Assembly (NCBI RefSeq): GCF_003286085.1
Contig: NW_020825567.1
Location: 78,760 to 142,759 of the forward strand
Reading direction: 5' to 3'
From: Drosophila persimilis
Taxonomy: Eukaryota > Arthropoda > Insecta > Diptera > Drosophilidae
Length of the DNA stretch: 64,000 nucleotides
Below are positions 35,456 to 47,076 of the stretch, piece by piece. The notes under the pieces were generated by a model. It was not told where the DNA came from and did no database searches. It was given only the letters and a program-made list of their open reading frames with translations. Numbering within the stretch: the stretch's first letter is position 1; each line of letters starts with the position of its first letter. A program made the translations under genes and the position numbers.

Positions 35456-36850
35456 TCAATAGACGCCGCCCGATCGCATGCTTTCGCGTGCGCTGGCGAT
35501 TTGTGCCCTCCATATTTCGCCCAGGCCATCCAGCGCCTCGAATGGATCGTGATCGGTCCATTGGTCGTCGCCGTCATCGTCTAATTCAGACGCGTCGCAG
35601 TCAATATCGGACTCTGAATCCGATATGGCTGCTGCTGTATTGGCGGCGACTGATGGTGTTGGCAGAGGGGCAGGGCTGTTGTTGTCCGTTGTGGCGGCAC
35701 TCCTCCCGTGCTTCCGTCCCTTGCCTGCAGCAGGTTTGTCAGTGTCGTTGAAATTGCTGCCAGCCTTTCTTCCAGTTCTTTAATTTTTCTGGCATCTCTT
35801 TTCAGGATATGGGCGTAGCTGCCATCGCACTGAGCTGCTGCTGGTGTTGGCGTGGCGTCGGAGCATCATTCGCGATCGGTTGCATCGTCGATGGCTTGGG
35901 ATGATGGTCGCCATACCGATGCTGCTGCCGATCCGGTTGGTGTTGGCCTTGTTTCTGCGGATTATGGAGTGGCTGCTGCTGGCGACGTTGAATTGGCTGC
36001 TGTCGCTGTTGGATTGGCTGTGATTGCTGTTTGCGACGCTCCTCCTCCCTGGCGACCCTTTGGGCCACGAGCCGCTGCCTGGCTGCCTTGTCGGCGCTGC
36101 AGCCCTTGTAGGCGCTGATGTGGGTGCCCTGGCAGTTTACGCATTTGGGATTGGCAGCCCTTGGCTTGCTGCACTCCGTCGTCAGGTGTCCACCCGCGCA
36201 TTTCATGCAGACAGCAGCTCGTTTACAGAATGCGCGGGTGTGGCCAAACACCTGGCAACGATGGCACTGGGCAGGGTCACGGGAGACTCCAAGTCTCTCA
36301 ACCGTGACGGGCCTCCCACCCAGGCGTCGCAGCTTCAACACACCCTTCAACGATCACCCTTACAAACCGAACCGTGAACCCCTCATTCAGCATACTGCTG
36401 CGAATCCAATCCGGCAGCGTGGAGTGGGAGAGTCCTCGGATGAGGATCCTCAAGCCACGTTCCTGGCTGGGCTGATGCCCGAATTCGCCGTGCCGGATGT
36501 CATCGTCGGTGGTAGTGGCAGGGGTGTTTGTAATGGTGATGGCGGTGGTGGTGTTTATGTTGGTATTGGCAGGTGTATTTGTATTTGTATTTGTGTTGGC
36601 GTCATTATTTGTATTGCTATTTTCAGCTCCTCCAAAGTTTGCCTTTTCTGCTTAGGCTTTTTAATTGGCGGCCGCTGGTGGTGATGGCGGCCCCGTCGTC
36701 TGGCCTGCTTCCTCTCACCCTCCTCATCGTCGCTCTCACTGACGATGAGGGCATGGCGTAGCTTTGGGGTTGCTGGTGTTGGTGGGATTGGTGGTATTTG
36801 TGGTTGTGGTTGTGTAGTTGCTGGTTGTCGTGGTATTGGTGTAGGCTATT
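35456..36850 (-). pseudogene. gag of E3a, N-terminally truncated
   Basis: From about 36,350 down, the frame reads LKLRRLGGRPVTVERLGVSRDPAQ and then three knuckles: CHRCQVFGHTRAFC, CMKCAGGHLTTEC and CVNCQGTHISAYKGC (CX2CX4HX4C, CX2CX3HX4C, CX2CX3HX6C). This is the layout of Jockey, HeT-A and TART gags. A Gln/Arg-rich tail follows. In another frame an acidic end reads DSESDIDCDASELDDDGDQW and finishes ESMRSGGVY at 35,456. The N-terminal part is cut near 36,850. It is more diverged from E3b than E3b is from E1. Frame changes lie near 36,350 and before the acidic tail. Confidence 0.75.
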
Positions 36851-38955
36851 GACGTCTTTTTCTTTGTTGTAGTGGCTGTCTCTGGATCGACGATTGGGCA
36901 CATCAATAGGCGCCGCCCGATCGCATGCTTTCGCGTGCGCTGGCGATTTGTGCCCTCCATATTTCGCCCAGGCCATCCAGCGCCTCGAATGGATCGTTGT
37001 AGGTCCATTCGTCGTCATCTTCATCTTTAATTGCTTCGCAGTCCATATCGGATTCGGAGTCCGAATGCGGCGTCATGGTGTGTATTTGCAGTTGGTCGTG
37101 GTGATGGCTGTGTGGATGCTGCTGCTGCTGTTGTTGTCAGTAGGTTTGACAGTGTCGTTGAAATTGCTGCATTTTCTGGCATCTCTTTTCGGGATATGGG
37201 CACAGCTTCCATCGCACTGGGCGCCTGTATGCTGCTGTACCTGGTTTGGGATTTGGGATCGGCTGCATCGGCAGGACCCTCTGGTGTTGGCGCCCCTCGG
37301 CCAGTGGCCGGGGATGTTGGTCGCGATGCTGCAACTGTTGCCGATGCTGTCGACCCGGACCGCGTTGGCGTTGCTTTTGCGGCTGTGGGTGGAGTGGCTG
37401 TGTGGGTGGCTGCTGCTGCAACTGTCGCTGTAGTGGCTGCTAGTGACGTTGTGGTGGCTGCTGGAGGCGATGTGCTGGCTGTTGCTGCTGCAGTTGGCGA
37501 CGTTGGATTGGCCGCTGTCGCTGTTGGATTGGCTGTGGCTGCTGGTTGCGGCGCTCCTCCTCCCTGGCGACGCTGTGGGCCAGGAGCCGCTGCCTGGCTG
37601 CCTTGTAGGCGCTGATGTGGGCGTCCTGGCAGTTGGCGCATTTGGGATTGGCAGCCCTTGGCTTGCTGCACTCCGTCGTCAGGTGTCCACCCGCGCATTT
37701 CATGCAGACAGCAGCTCGTCTACAGTATGCGCGGGTGTGGCCAAACACCTGACATCGATGGCACTGGGCAGGGTCACGGGAGACTCCTAGTCTCTCAACC
37801 GTGACGGGCCTCCCATCCAGGCGTCTCAGCTTCAATACCTCGTATTGGCCACGGTCCGGGTTGGGGGCGATCTCAGCCTCGAAGAGGTTGAATTGGCGGC
37901 TGCGATCGAATCGATCGGTGATCGCCCGAGTAAATCGGACCGTGTAACCCTCGGCCAGCATGCTGTCCCGGAAGCAGTCAGAGGGCGTGGAATGGGGGAG
38001 ACCTCGGATGAGGATCCTCAATCCTCTGTCCTCCACAGGCTGATGCCCGAACTCGCCGTGCCGGATGTCATTGGCAGAGGCAAGGGTGTGTGTATTGGGA
38101 GTGGAAGTAGTTGTGTTGGTGTTGGTTATGGCGATGTTGCTGGTGTGAGTGGCGGTGTTGGTGTGTGTATTTGTATATTTTGTGTGTTGTGTTTGCTGCC
38201 GCTGCTGGTGATGGCGGCCCCGTCGTCTGGCCTGCTTCCTCTCACCCTCACCCTCATCGTCACTCCCACTGTCGATGTGGTTGTGGTTGTGTTGTTGCTG
38301 GTTGTCGTGGTATTGGTGCAGGCTGGGCTATGGCACGGGAGCGTGAGAGGCGGGAAAAGTGGCAGTGAGAGTGGCGTCTTATCGGCCTTTCTCTTTGTGG
38401 TTGGCGCGGTTTTTATGGGATTTGCGGTTGTTTCTGGTGTTGGTATTGGCGCTGCTGTTGCTGCTGAGGCAGCCGCCGCTGCCACCGCAGCCATGGCCTC
38501 CATGTTACCATGGAGCCTGCACTCTCTGAGATTGGCCTCCCATCTTTGAGCCGCCTCCTCCTGACGCTGGCGGAAGCAGAATTGTTCGCTGCTATGCAGC
38601 CGGGAGTGGAGGGGCATGGCCAGTATTGGATTGGATGATGTGATGGGGCTCGAGGGGGGGGTGGCTGTGGCCGTGGATATATCGCCCATGGCGATGGCTG
38701 GGTACTCACTCGCTGGGTCGCTGTGCCGTCGGCACTCTGCATTGGCGTTGATGTTGGTGTTGGCGTCTGCGCCGAGGGCTCTGCTGCTGCTGCTGCTATT
38801 GGCGGTGTTGGTGTTGTTGGCCGCTGCTGCTGCTGCAAGGGCCCCTCTGCGGGCCGCCGTCGCTGTGGCGACTGTTCGACCCTCGTCTGCCCATTCCTCT
38901 TGTCATTTTTGTTGCTGGTGTAGGTTTTTCCCTTTCGTCCAGTTAATTGCAGTTG
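36851..38955 (-). mobile_element. E3b: HeT-A/TART-like element, 3'-truncated
   Basis: It begins on its 3' side with the last 25 bases of the antisense intron-like block, then holds gag (stop at 36,903, start at 38,906) and the 49-base 5' UTR to 38,955. The next element's oligo(A) run follows directly (38,956-38,964). The 3' noncoding region is missing and replaced by E3a. Confidence 0.7.
36903..38906 (-). pseudogene. gag of E3b, most complete gag copy in the array
   Basis: The start at 38,906 lies 49 bases from the element end. Pro/Thr-rich and Gln/Ala-rich segments are followed, from about 38,036, by VEDRGLRILIRGLPHSTPSD and the pre-knuckle domain (FNLFEAEIAPNPDRGQYEV). Three knuckles come next: C92-C95-H100-C105, C111-C114-H118-C123 and C133-C136-H140, counted from MEDRG. 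A Gln-rich tail follows, and the acidic end finishes ESMRSGGAY. Frame changes occur in the N-terminal third (near 38,700 and 38,130) and near 37,600. The third knuckle has lost its last Cys through a short deletion. Gag would package the element RNA; for HeT-A this localises it to telomeres (known for that family, inferred here). Confidence 0.78.
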
Positions 38956-40329
38956 TTTTTTTTTGTTTTTGTATTTGGTCTTTTATTGGCACTTTCTATC
39001 TCTTTACATAGTTTTCTCTCGTTAATTTGTGTTTTTATAGATTAATGTTATAAATTATTTATTGGGGAGCAGAAAGCTTGTCGGTAGTTTGTCATGTCAG
39101 CGGGGCACGGCACGTCACGGCACACGACAGACACCACAAAAAGGAAAACAGGGCACCGCGGAAAAAACGGACAAGAACAATCAAAAAGAGGCGACACGAA
39201 ACGACACGGTTATAGACGTACGTCCGACGATCGCAACCTGTCACATGTCCGCCAACTCCCACACTCTCCACTCGAAAGGCCCGATCGCCGATCGTCATTT
39301 ACCGGTGCTCTCACCCCCGGTTCCACTTTCACTCACCCCAATATTGACTGAGATGAAAGTAGTCCGAGGGCAGCAGCACCGACAAGTAGGCAATGGAAAA
39401 TTGCATTGGCTGTTTATTTTAGTGGCTGCCTATGTTGTCGTTGGTCTATGGCCGTTGTCGTATGTTCTCTGTGCTGTGCGTAGTGGCTGCTCTGTTGTCG
39501 GGGGATGGGATGGGATGGGAAGGGGATATATGCCTGCTCCCGTATAACCGCCCGGATACTGTAAACTTCCGGATCTTACGATCCGGGCGCGAGACGCTCC
39601 GAAGAAATGGCTTTATTGGGGCGTTTGGCAGAGTGGCGAAGGTTGGCAGTGTATATTTTGTTCCTGCTCAGCCGCATTTGGTCTTTGGTGGCATTTGATG
39701 TGGGTAGGGGGGGAGGAAATGGCTGGGCGTAATTGCCGTTGGCGGCCGATAACACACGGGAATTGAGAAATGCAATTTGAATTTGAATTGGCTTTTGTGT
39801 GTTATCGGTCATTATGGTCTGGTATTTGCGTGGTATTTTTCTTTTTTGGTGTTACCACATGTTAAGGGGAATATGTGAATGGCAGATAGGTGGGGAAGAA
39901 GAGGACGGAAAAAGGTAAAACTAATCAGAACACACAAATTTTTACAAATTTACAAAAATTTATTCCTAATATCACAGGCAAGAAACTAAATCTATGGACA
40001 AACTATCTACGGACATGCAAAAACTACAGAAAGAACAGGATTGACATCTACAACAAATACATTGATGCAGACAAGGTCAAATAAATGATAATTGACATAT
40101 ATTTACAATTATTATTATATATTACATATATGTATATAAACATATTAATTACAATTTATTTTATTTCTAACAGGAGGACGAACAACAACGGAGCACCGCC
40201 GGGCATATCAAACGCAATGCGAACATTACGCTGTATACCGGCCGGCTCTGTTGTCCCCATGTGTGTTGTTAATTGGCTGGATGTGAGTATTGGCGTGCAT
40301 CGTGGGCAAAAATTGGAGATGGCGAGCGG

Positions 40330-40803
40330 CTCTGGTCCAGCCGCCCACGTGACATCTGTCTGTTGGTTTGGTGCAGCAGACCGAGTGACACTGGTCCGGC
40401 CACCCAACTGCATTGTCGTTGTGTTGGCATTGGCATCGTGTGAATGATGCCAACGAATCATGTTATTGGCCGCATCCGAGTGGCTGCTGGTCCGGCCATC
40501 CACGTTGCATCTGTCTGGATGATTGGCTGCTGCATCCGAGTGGCACTGGTCCGGCCACCCGATGCAATGTCAATGATGTTGGAGTTGGCGTCGATGTGTG
40601 ATGGCAATGATCCGAGTTATTGGCCGCATCCGAGTGGCTGCTGGTCAAGCCACCAGGATGCGTTGTCGATTTTAATTGTTGGCCGCATCCGAGTGGGTGC
40701 TGGTCCGGCCACCCAGGATGCGCTGTCAGGTTTATTGGCCTGGCCTCCTCGGCCACGTTCATCGTCAATTTGTAGTTGCGTTTTGAATGGCTGCTGGTCC
40801 GGC
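40330..40803 (-). repeat. CTGGTCCGGCCA repeats in E4
   Basis: Seven cores against five in E1 and E3a, often as CCGCATCCGAGTGGCTGCTG followed by GTCCGGCCACC. Two cores have changes (GTCCAGCC, GTCAAGCC). The extra copies point to local expansion. Confidence 0.8.
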
Positions 40804-40903
40804 CACCCAGATAAGGAGGTGTTCGTTTTGGCGTGTGATTTAAATTTGTGTTTATTTGCAGGTACTTGTCAGCGTTTGGATGTTATTATGAAGACGTTTG
40901 CCG

Positions 40904-40958
40904 GTGAGTATTTGTGTGTTTATTGGCAGCCTCCTTCATGATTCTCCTTCTTTTGCAG
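40904..40958 (+). other. Intron-like block 1 antisense to E4
   Basis: 55 bases: donor CCG|GTGAGTATT and acceptor TCCTTCTTTTGCAG. This length is typical of the shortest fly introns. E1 and E3a keep the donor (CAG|GTGAGTATT near 25,334 and 35,061) but not the acceptor. Confidence 0.5.
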
Positions 40959-41229
40959 GATTTGCTGGCGTCCGGCGGCTCAACACCAGGCCATCCCGCC
41001 CTCACATAATTGGCATGAGAGACGGGTGTGACCCGGTGGAGCGGCAACAGGCGCCAGCATCAGCGTCGTCGTTGGAATGGCTGCTGACTTTTTGGAGTGG
41101 CGTTTCGTCACCGCCATGGTCAGGCGGCAGCGTCATCAAAAGAGGCCTCCTTTTCCGTCCCTTTGGCAGGAATTGTTGATGTTGATAGCGAGGCAGCTTC
41201 TTCTTCTTCTTCTGTCTGTGTATTGGCAG

Positions 41230-41303
41230 GTACGTGTGATTTTTGTGTGTTTTGGCCGTTTTTCGTTGTTGTCCGTATTGACGTCTTTTTCTTTGTATTT
41301 TAG
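41230..41303 (+). other. Intron-like block 2 antisense to E4
   Basis: 74 bases: GGCAG|GTACGTG to TTTGTATTTTAG. It matches the 72-base blocks of E1 and E3a. Confidence 0.55.
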
Positions 41304-41432
41304 TGGCTGTCTCTGGACTTCTGTTGGAATTGACGGTAGTGCCGCCGCCAAATTTCGCCCATTATGCCTCAAGAGAGTTGCAGGAGTGGCGAGACAGCTC
41401 CTGGAGGGGCAGCTCTGTCGGTTTAATAGCAG

Positions 41433-41497
41433 GTGAGTATGTTTGTTGGTCATTTGCAGATTTTTGTTAATTGTGTTTAATTTTTGTCTATTTTCAG
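41433..41497 (+). other. Intron-like block 3 antisense to E4
   Basis: 65 bases: AGCAG|GTGAGTATG, then a T-rich tract and GTCTATTTTCAG. Sites of this quality at three places within 600 bases are unlikely by chance. Confidence 0.5.
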
Positions 41498-41586
41498 GTT
41501 TTATTGGCATTAAACTTCTGCTATTCGGCGCGATCAGTAGACGTCGTTTAATCCGTCGCTTTCGAAGTCGCCACTGGATTGTCGAT

Positions 41587-41908
41587 TTAGAAATCGGCTG
41601 GAACCTCTGGTGTTGGCGCCCCCTGGTCGATGGCTGGGGATGATGGTCGGCTGGGGATGATGGGATTGGCAGCCCTTGGCTTGCTGCCCTCCGTCGTCAG
41701 GTGTCCACCCGCGCATTTCATGCAGACAGCAGCTCGTCTACAGAATGCGCGGGTGTGGCCAAACACCTGGCAACGATGGCACTGGGCAGGGTCACGGGAG
41801 ACTCCAAGCCTCTCAACCGTGACGGGCCTCCCACCCAGGCGTCGCAGCTTCAACACATCGAATTGGCCACGGTCCGGTTTGGGGGCAATCTCAGCCTCGA
41901 AGATGTAG
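41587..41908 (-). pseudogene. gag fragment of E4
   Basis: It reads FEAEIAPKPDRGQFDVLKLR into the knuckles CHRCQVFGHTRAFC and CMKCAGGHLTTEG; the last Cys of the second is changed to Gly. It then jumps (SKPRAANP to IIPSRPSSP) by a deletion that removes the third knuckle, and soon stops. Both N- and C-terminal parts are missing. Confidence 0.72.
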
Positions 41909-41912
41909 CATA

Positions 41913-42070
41913 CAACGTACAGGTTATAGGAGCTGATGATAGCTAAACGGGAGTAGGAAGTACGCGCTGGCTTCGGCTTTTGTCTCTGGTCGGCGGGGTG
42001 TGTGCATGGACGATATTTTACTACCCATTTAGAGCTCTGGCAAATGGTCGAGATAAGAATTTATATAAAA
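41913..42070 (+). repeat. Leader segment before DINE-like copy M2
   Basis: 158 bp from CAACGTACAGG to TTTATATAAAA, found again at 51,631-51,788 with a few differences, each time directly before a DINE-like monomer. It holds a TATAAAA near its end. Its origin is not recognised. Confidence 0.75.
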
Positions 42071-43165
42071 ACGAGGGGGAACGTTGTGAGTTGCTGCGGA
42101 CACCGCAACTCTACAGTTATACCCGATACTAAGTCAGTATGGCTTTCCTCCGGCAGACGCCGCTAATATTAAACGACACGACAAAGAGTGCGTGCGAGAG
42201 AGACAGAAAATCAGTCTGAGCGTGATGTCACGCGCTGCGTAGCCACTGCCAATTGATTTGTTCCTTTTGGCTACAAAAATTATCTGATCTGATCCAGATT
42301 CAGCAATCTGATAGATATGATCATTATCTATGATTCTGCGTTTTTAGTTTTCTCGAATCTGCAATATTGTGGATGCAACAGATTTTCGTCCTTTGTGTGG
42401 GCGGAAGGGGGTGGGGCGAAATTTTGAGATATACGTTTTATAGTGAGATCTAACAGGAGTACGTATACTAAATTTGGTTACTCTAGCCTTAATACTCTCT
42501 GAGATTTGTGAATATCCCAAGATTTGCATCCTTTGCGGGGGCGGAAGGGGGTGTGGCGAAATTTTGAAACAAACTCGTCTCGGTCTGATATATTAGGAGT
42601 GTGGATACCAAATTTGGTTGCTCTAGCTTTTATAGTCTCTGAGATCTAGGCGCTAATGTTTTACTCTAAGCAAAGCCGCCTATGCTACGTGTGTGTTAGA
42701 GAGAGACAGGGCGAGAAAAAATGAAATTGTTTTCTTGATGCTGGCAATAATAATAATACGATCCAATTCAGATTCCGCAGTCTAAAAGATATGGTCATTC
42801 TCTACGATTCTGCTTTTTTGGTTTTATCGTATCTTTAAAAATGTGGATGCCACAGATTTTCGTCCTTTGTGGGGGCGGAAGTGGGCGGGGCAAAGTTTTG
42901 AAATATTTTTGTAGCAGTGACATATCACAGAAGTCTGGATCCAAAACATCGTTGCTCTAGCTCTTATAGTCTTTGAGCACTAGGCGCTGAAGGGGACGGA
43001 CAGACGGACGAACAGACAGACAGGGCTCAATCGACTCGGCTATTGATGCTGATCAAGAATATATATACTTTATAGGGTCGGAAACGATTCCTTCTGGACG
43101 TTACACACATCCACTTTTACCACAAATCTAATATACCCCAATACTCATTTTGAGTATCGGGTATA
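42071..43165 (+). mobile_element. DINE-1/mini-me like monomer M2
   Basis: Full-length copy with all landmarks of the array at 51.8-64 kb. It shares rare variants with M7 (GGCAATAATAATAATACG, TTCTGCTTTTTTGG, GGACGAACAGACAGACAGGG), so it is closer to that monomer than to its own neighbours. Confidence 0.85.
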
Positions 43166-44216
43166 ATAAAAAATTAAATCGCGTACGAGTAGGGAAAGGA
43201 TACTAGGAAACGGGATACAGGGGGTCAAAGGGACAGATCAGCATGGATACGTAAACGAAGAATATCACTGGTCAGATCTTTGTCGGCTGCGGTATCGCCC
43301 ATTGGCGAGAACGCCCACCCTACCATGATCCTTCAGGGCCACCTATTAACAATCAGGATCCCTCCAACAAAGACTGCGGTGGGTCACATCTCCGTCAGAC
43401 GAGGTTGCATGGTTCCGATATAAGATATTTAGCCTTGGTTCATTTCTAAGCTAACTTTATTTAAGCAATCCATAGTTCTTCATTTAAATTCCTATAAAAC
43501 CTAACGCTAATGGAATTGAGTCCCTAATATAAGTCTGCTATTCGATATTGTCTTACATTTATAGGGTATTACTATACAGCATATACTGGGGAAAGAATAT
43601 CATAGGGGCGAGGTAGGGTATAATGATCTTAAATCTATAAAAATGGTTAGTAGTAGGTATATATAAATGCACGAGCTAGGTTATGGGTTCATCATAGGAA
43701 CAAGAAAACTTCAAACTTCATTACTTTAACTTGGTCCGTGCACAAAGCCAGACAAAAATCGGGTATATGGAAACTCGCTTAAAGGCATGAGTAATATGTG
43801 TATAAAACCGTGATCATGGTTGAAGACCAACGAATAGTTACCGCACATTCATTCTTTTCAGATGGCTTACTTGGTTCAGGATAATCACTTACGATACGAT
43901 TAATAGCTATGACTCCCACGCAGAAAGATCTTTCGTTGTGTGTTGGATGAGATGATTTGATGGGTGGGGGAGTATGATGATGTGTGTGATTGTGATGAGT
44001 ATCTGCATAGATGATGACATGAATGCGTGGCAACCAAAATCAAAAACTCTAAAAATAATCGGTATTAATACACTACTCATTTGTTCAAGTTCGACTTAGC
44101 CCATGGACAGGAATTCCCTTTTTGTTTTAATTGGCTGTTGCAAATTTTTGACGTATCAAAAGAACGTAGTTAAACAGAAAGCGAATAAAAAAACAGGGTT
44201 TCGCATATCGGGTATA
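43166..44216. other. Unassigned sequence
   Basis: About 1.05 kb without a convincing reading frame or a feature I recognise. It is A/T-rich in the middle. It may belong to the 3' LTR or flank of the Osvaldo-like element. An ATATCGGGTATAA near 44,207 resembles the DINE-like 3' end but has no other DINE sequence beside it. Confidence 0.4.
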
Positions 44217-45255
44217 ATTTCGAAAGAAAGATAGAAAATATAACTAAATCCGACGCGGGGTCGATGCTTCCCGGCTGGAGACCGAGTTCCTACTCGAGGT
44301 CTGAAGGTGGCACACGATTGTACCGGGCGCAGGTAACTTCAGCTGCTTCCGATGCCAAGGGTCAATGACCGCGGTCCATCTGCGGCGTGAGGTTAGGTAC
44401 ACCCGCAGTATTTGAAGAGTCAGTCAGATCATCCCCATGGGTCGAACGGGTCCAGGCGACGCTTACAGAGCCCCCCCGATCGGGTTTACTGGAGGAGCAA
44501 GTCCATGCCCTCGGCTACCGCCTCATCCGAATGTCAAACGGTGGGGGTTTAACCGGTGGTACGGGCACGTGGCCAATAGAGGTCTCCGAGAATACCCAAT
44601 CCGTAACTTCTAGACCAGCGTTTCAATACGTAGATACTATTGGTGGTAATCCTACGCGGAAAGAACAGAACATTTTTCAACGGGTCGCTGTAGCTGGGTG
44701 GATAATTACCTCAACAGAATTGCACCACTGTTTCGAAAAATTTTAGTAAACTGTGGGCGCTCGTTTTCCCAAATGGTCGAACGGCTGCCCCAGCCTTGGC
44801 AATATATAACTGGCGCGTCCACTCAAATGATCACTTTGAGCCGCACTTGGCACTTGCACTAGGCTTTGACTTTGGCTTGACCTTGGTTTAGAGAACTTGG
44901 TCAGCTCTACAAGACTTCTTTTTTCACTGCTGGTCACTCTGACGGTCACGAGGAGAAAAAGAAAGAGGCTGGGGCGACTAAGTACAGCAATCCACGTTTT
45001 TTCCACACTTTCTATGGTCTTCTTCTGTTATACAGAATCCAGACACAGCAATATTTAATAAAATATAGTGCACGGCAGAAAAATTGCATATCAAAGCGTT
45101 GCCGCTTGGTTGCAAAACAGCTTTTGATAAGCTTTATCAAAGCTCAAAAGATCTTCAACTCGAATTTTTTTACGGCCTAGTTTTAGGCTGTAATTTTGGG
45201 AGTTAGCCGTGGATAATTAAAATACAAGAAGGCACGACAAGCGTCGAATATTACA
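44217..45255 (-). repeat. Probable 3' LTR of the Osvaldo-like element
   Basis: On the minus strand GCGGGGGGGATGG is followed by TGTAATATTCGACGC at 45,255, a purine tract and LTR start. The length of about 1 kb suits Osvaldo LTRs (long in that family). The left end is a guess because the matching 5' LTR is almost wholly missing. Confidence 0.45.
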
Positions 45256-47076
45256 CCATCCCCCCCGCTGAAATCACACTTTGGGGTCTTGCTAACCAAA
45301 GCGTGATCCACACTTGGAGTGCTGGATACGATTTATTGTTTAATATCTTTTGCGTGATATTTACCAATAAAGCGACCCTGGAAATCTTCCAGCTCGTAGT
45401 AGCTGTTCCCGAGTCTTTTCTTAATGTGGGCTTTCCGAAACGTAGGTGCCAGTTTCGCATTAAAGCCTTTCACAAAACTACTCTAGTTAAAATTTCGTCT
45501 TGACCCACTTCAAAGTTTACTTCTCGGCTTCGAAGATTATAGATATTTTCATGCGAACATGCTGCTGTTTCATTGCTTCTGTAGCGGTCTTGCGAATTAG
45601 CTCGAAGGAATCGTCACGATCGAAGACTACAGTTCGGTCCTCCAACATACTGAGGTTTCGTAGGAGTTGATAAGTGGAACCGCCAGTAATCATGTTTTGG
45701 CCAAAAGCAACACGATATGGGCTACTTTTGACGGCTGCATGCACGCTGGACCGTAACGCACACGTAATGAAGCTAATCTGCTCATCCCAATTCTATTGAT
45801 CGGGCTTAATGTACGCTTTGATAGCAGCGAGTACCGAGCGATTTACCCGCTCTGAGGCATTGGCTTGGGGAGCGCTGGCGGCGGTGTACGAATGTCGAAT
45901 TTGGTATTTCGCTAACAGAACATTGAACTTGTGTGACTTGAATTGAACGCCGTTATCTGACACTATCACTTCCGGGACTCCAAAGCAATGAAAGAGGTCT
46001 TCCTCCATGAACCGAGTTACGGCATCCACAGTAAATTTCTTCACCACTTTTAGGAAAGGAAATTTAGAAAAATGATCGAGTACTACAAAAATGCCTATAT
46101 TCCCGGATCGACTTCGGGGGTACGGACCTAGAAAATCGACGTAAAGTTTTTGAAATAGACGAAAGGTCTCCCCTGCTTTGCCCATTGGCGGACGTAGAGG
46201 ATGATTGGGGCGCTTACAACATTTGCACACTTCGCAGTTGTTTATAAACGCTTTTACATCGCCCACTAAATTTGGCCAATAATAGAAGCGTCGAACTCGT
46301 TCTAGCGTCTTATTGATCCCACTGTGAGAAGCTAAGGGATGTTCGTGGCCTTGTTTAAGCACTTCTGTCACCAGATCTCTGGGAACCCACAGTTTCCAGC
46401 ACATGTCGTCACTAATTTGTTCACCAGTGGCTTGTTCAGCTCGACGATAAAGAAGGTTATCCATTACTTTAACATCAGGTAAACGATCTGGATTAGCTTG
46501 AATTTTCGCAATGAGTTCCTGATAATCGGTTGATTTAAACGCTTTAGATTGAAGGTCAACTAGACTATCAATGCCAATATACGATAAGTCTTCGGTATGC
46601 ACTCGTGATAAGGCATCCGGAACGATGTTCTGACTACCCTTTCTATGGCAAATCTTAAAGGTGAAGCCCTGCAGTTTCAGTGCTCATCGAGCTAGTCTCG
46701 AGTTTAGGTCTGTCTGGGACATCAGCCATTTTAATGAGGCATGATCGGTAATGATGGAAAACTGATGTCCTTCTACATATGCTCTAAATTTCGGTTACGG
46801 AATAATTACGTTGGCATTGGTTCAATTTGCGCGACATAAATGCGATGGGTACCTCGTTGCCATCTTCATCTGATTGCATCAGGACACCACCCACTCCTGT
46901 GTGAATCGCATCACAATGGATTCCAAAGGGAATGGTAAAATCGGGACTGTGCAACACAGGAGCGTTAAACATCTGTGATTTTAAGGAATCGAACGCGTTC
47001 TGTGCTTCATCGGTCCATTCAAATTTTCGCTTGCTCTTAAGTGTATCTGAGATGGGCGCTGCGATACCCGCATAAT

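Larger units (their letters stand above)
33243..36850 (-). mobile_element. E3a: HeT-A/TART-like element, 5'-truncated
   Basis: The 3' end is at 33,243, where AATAAAA and an oligo(A) run appear on the minus strand. A noncoding 3' region of about 2.2 kb follows, with the CTGGTCCGGCCA repeats, then gag from its acidic C-terminus (stop at 35,456) through zinc knuckles to a breakpoint near 36,850 in the N-terminal part. E3b is joined there. E3a plus E3b together make the 5,713-bp period. Confidence 0.7.
38956..41908 (-). mobile_element. E4: HeT-A/TART-like element, 5'-truncated
   Basis: The 3' end at 38,956 shows the oligo(A) run and AATAAAA. The 3' noncoding region matches E3a almost base for base to about 40,499, then diverges. 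It carries seven CTGGTCCGGCCA cores and three canonical intron-like blocks on the plus strand. A short gag piece with two knuckles lies near its right end. At about 41,908 it is cut and joined to the leader of a DINE-like copy. Confidence 0.7.

Noticed and set aside
40819-40861. A fourth antisense intron in E4
   Set aside because: The acceptor TTATTTGCAG is good, but the nearest GT leaves only 43 bases, shorter than fly introns normally allow; a more distant donor was not identified.
44387-44746. 119-codon plus-strand reading frame
   Set aside because: It lies antisense within the probable 3' LTR of the Osvaldo-like element and has no recognisable domain.
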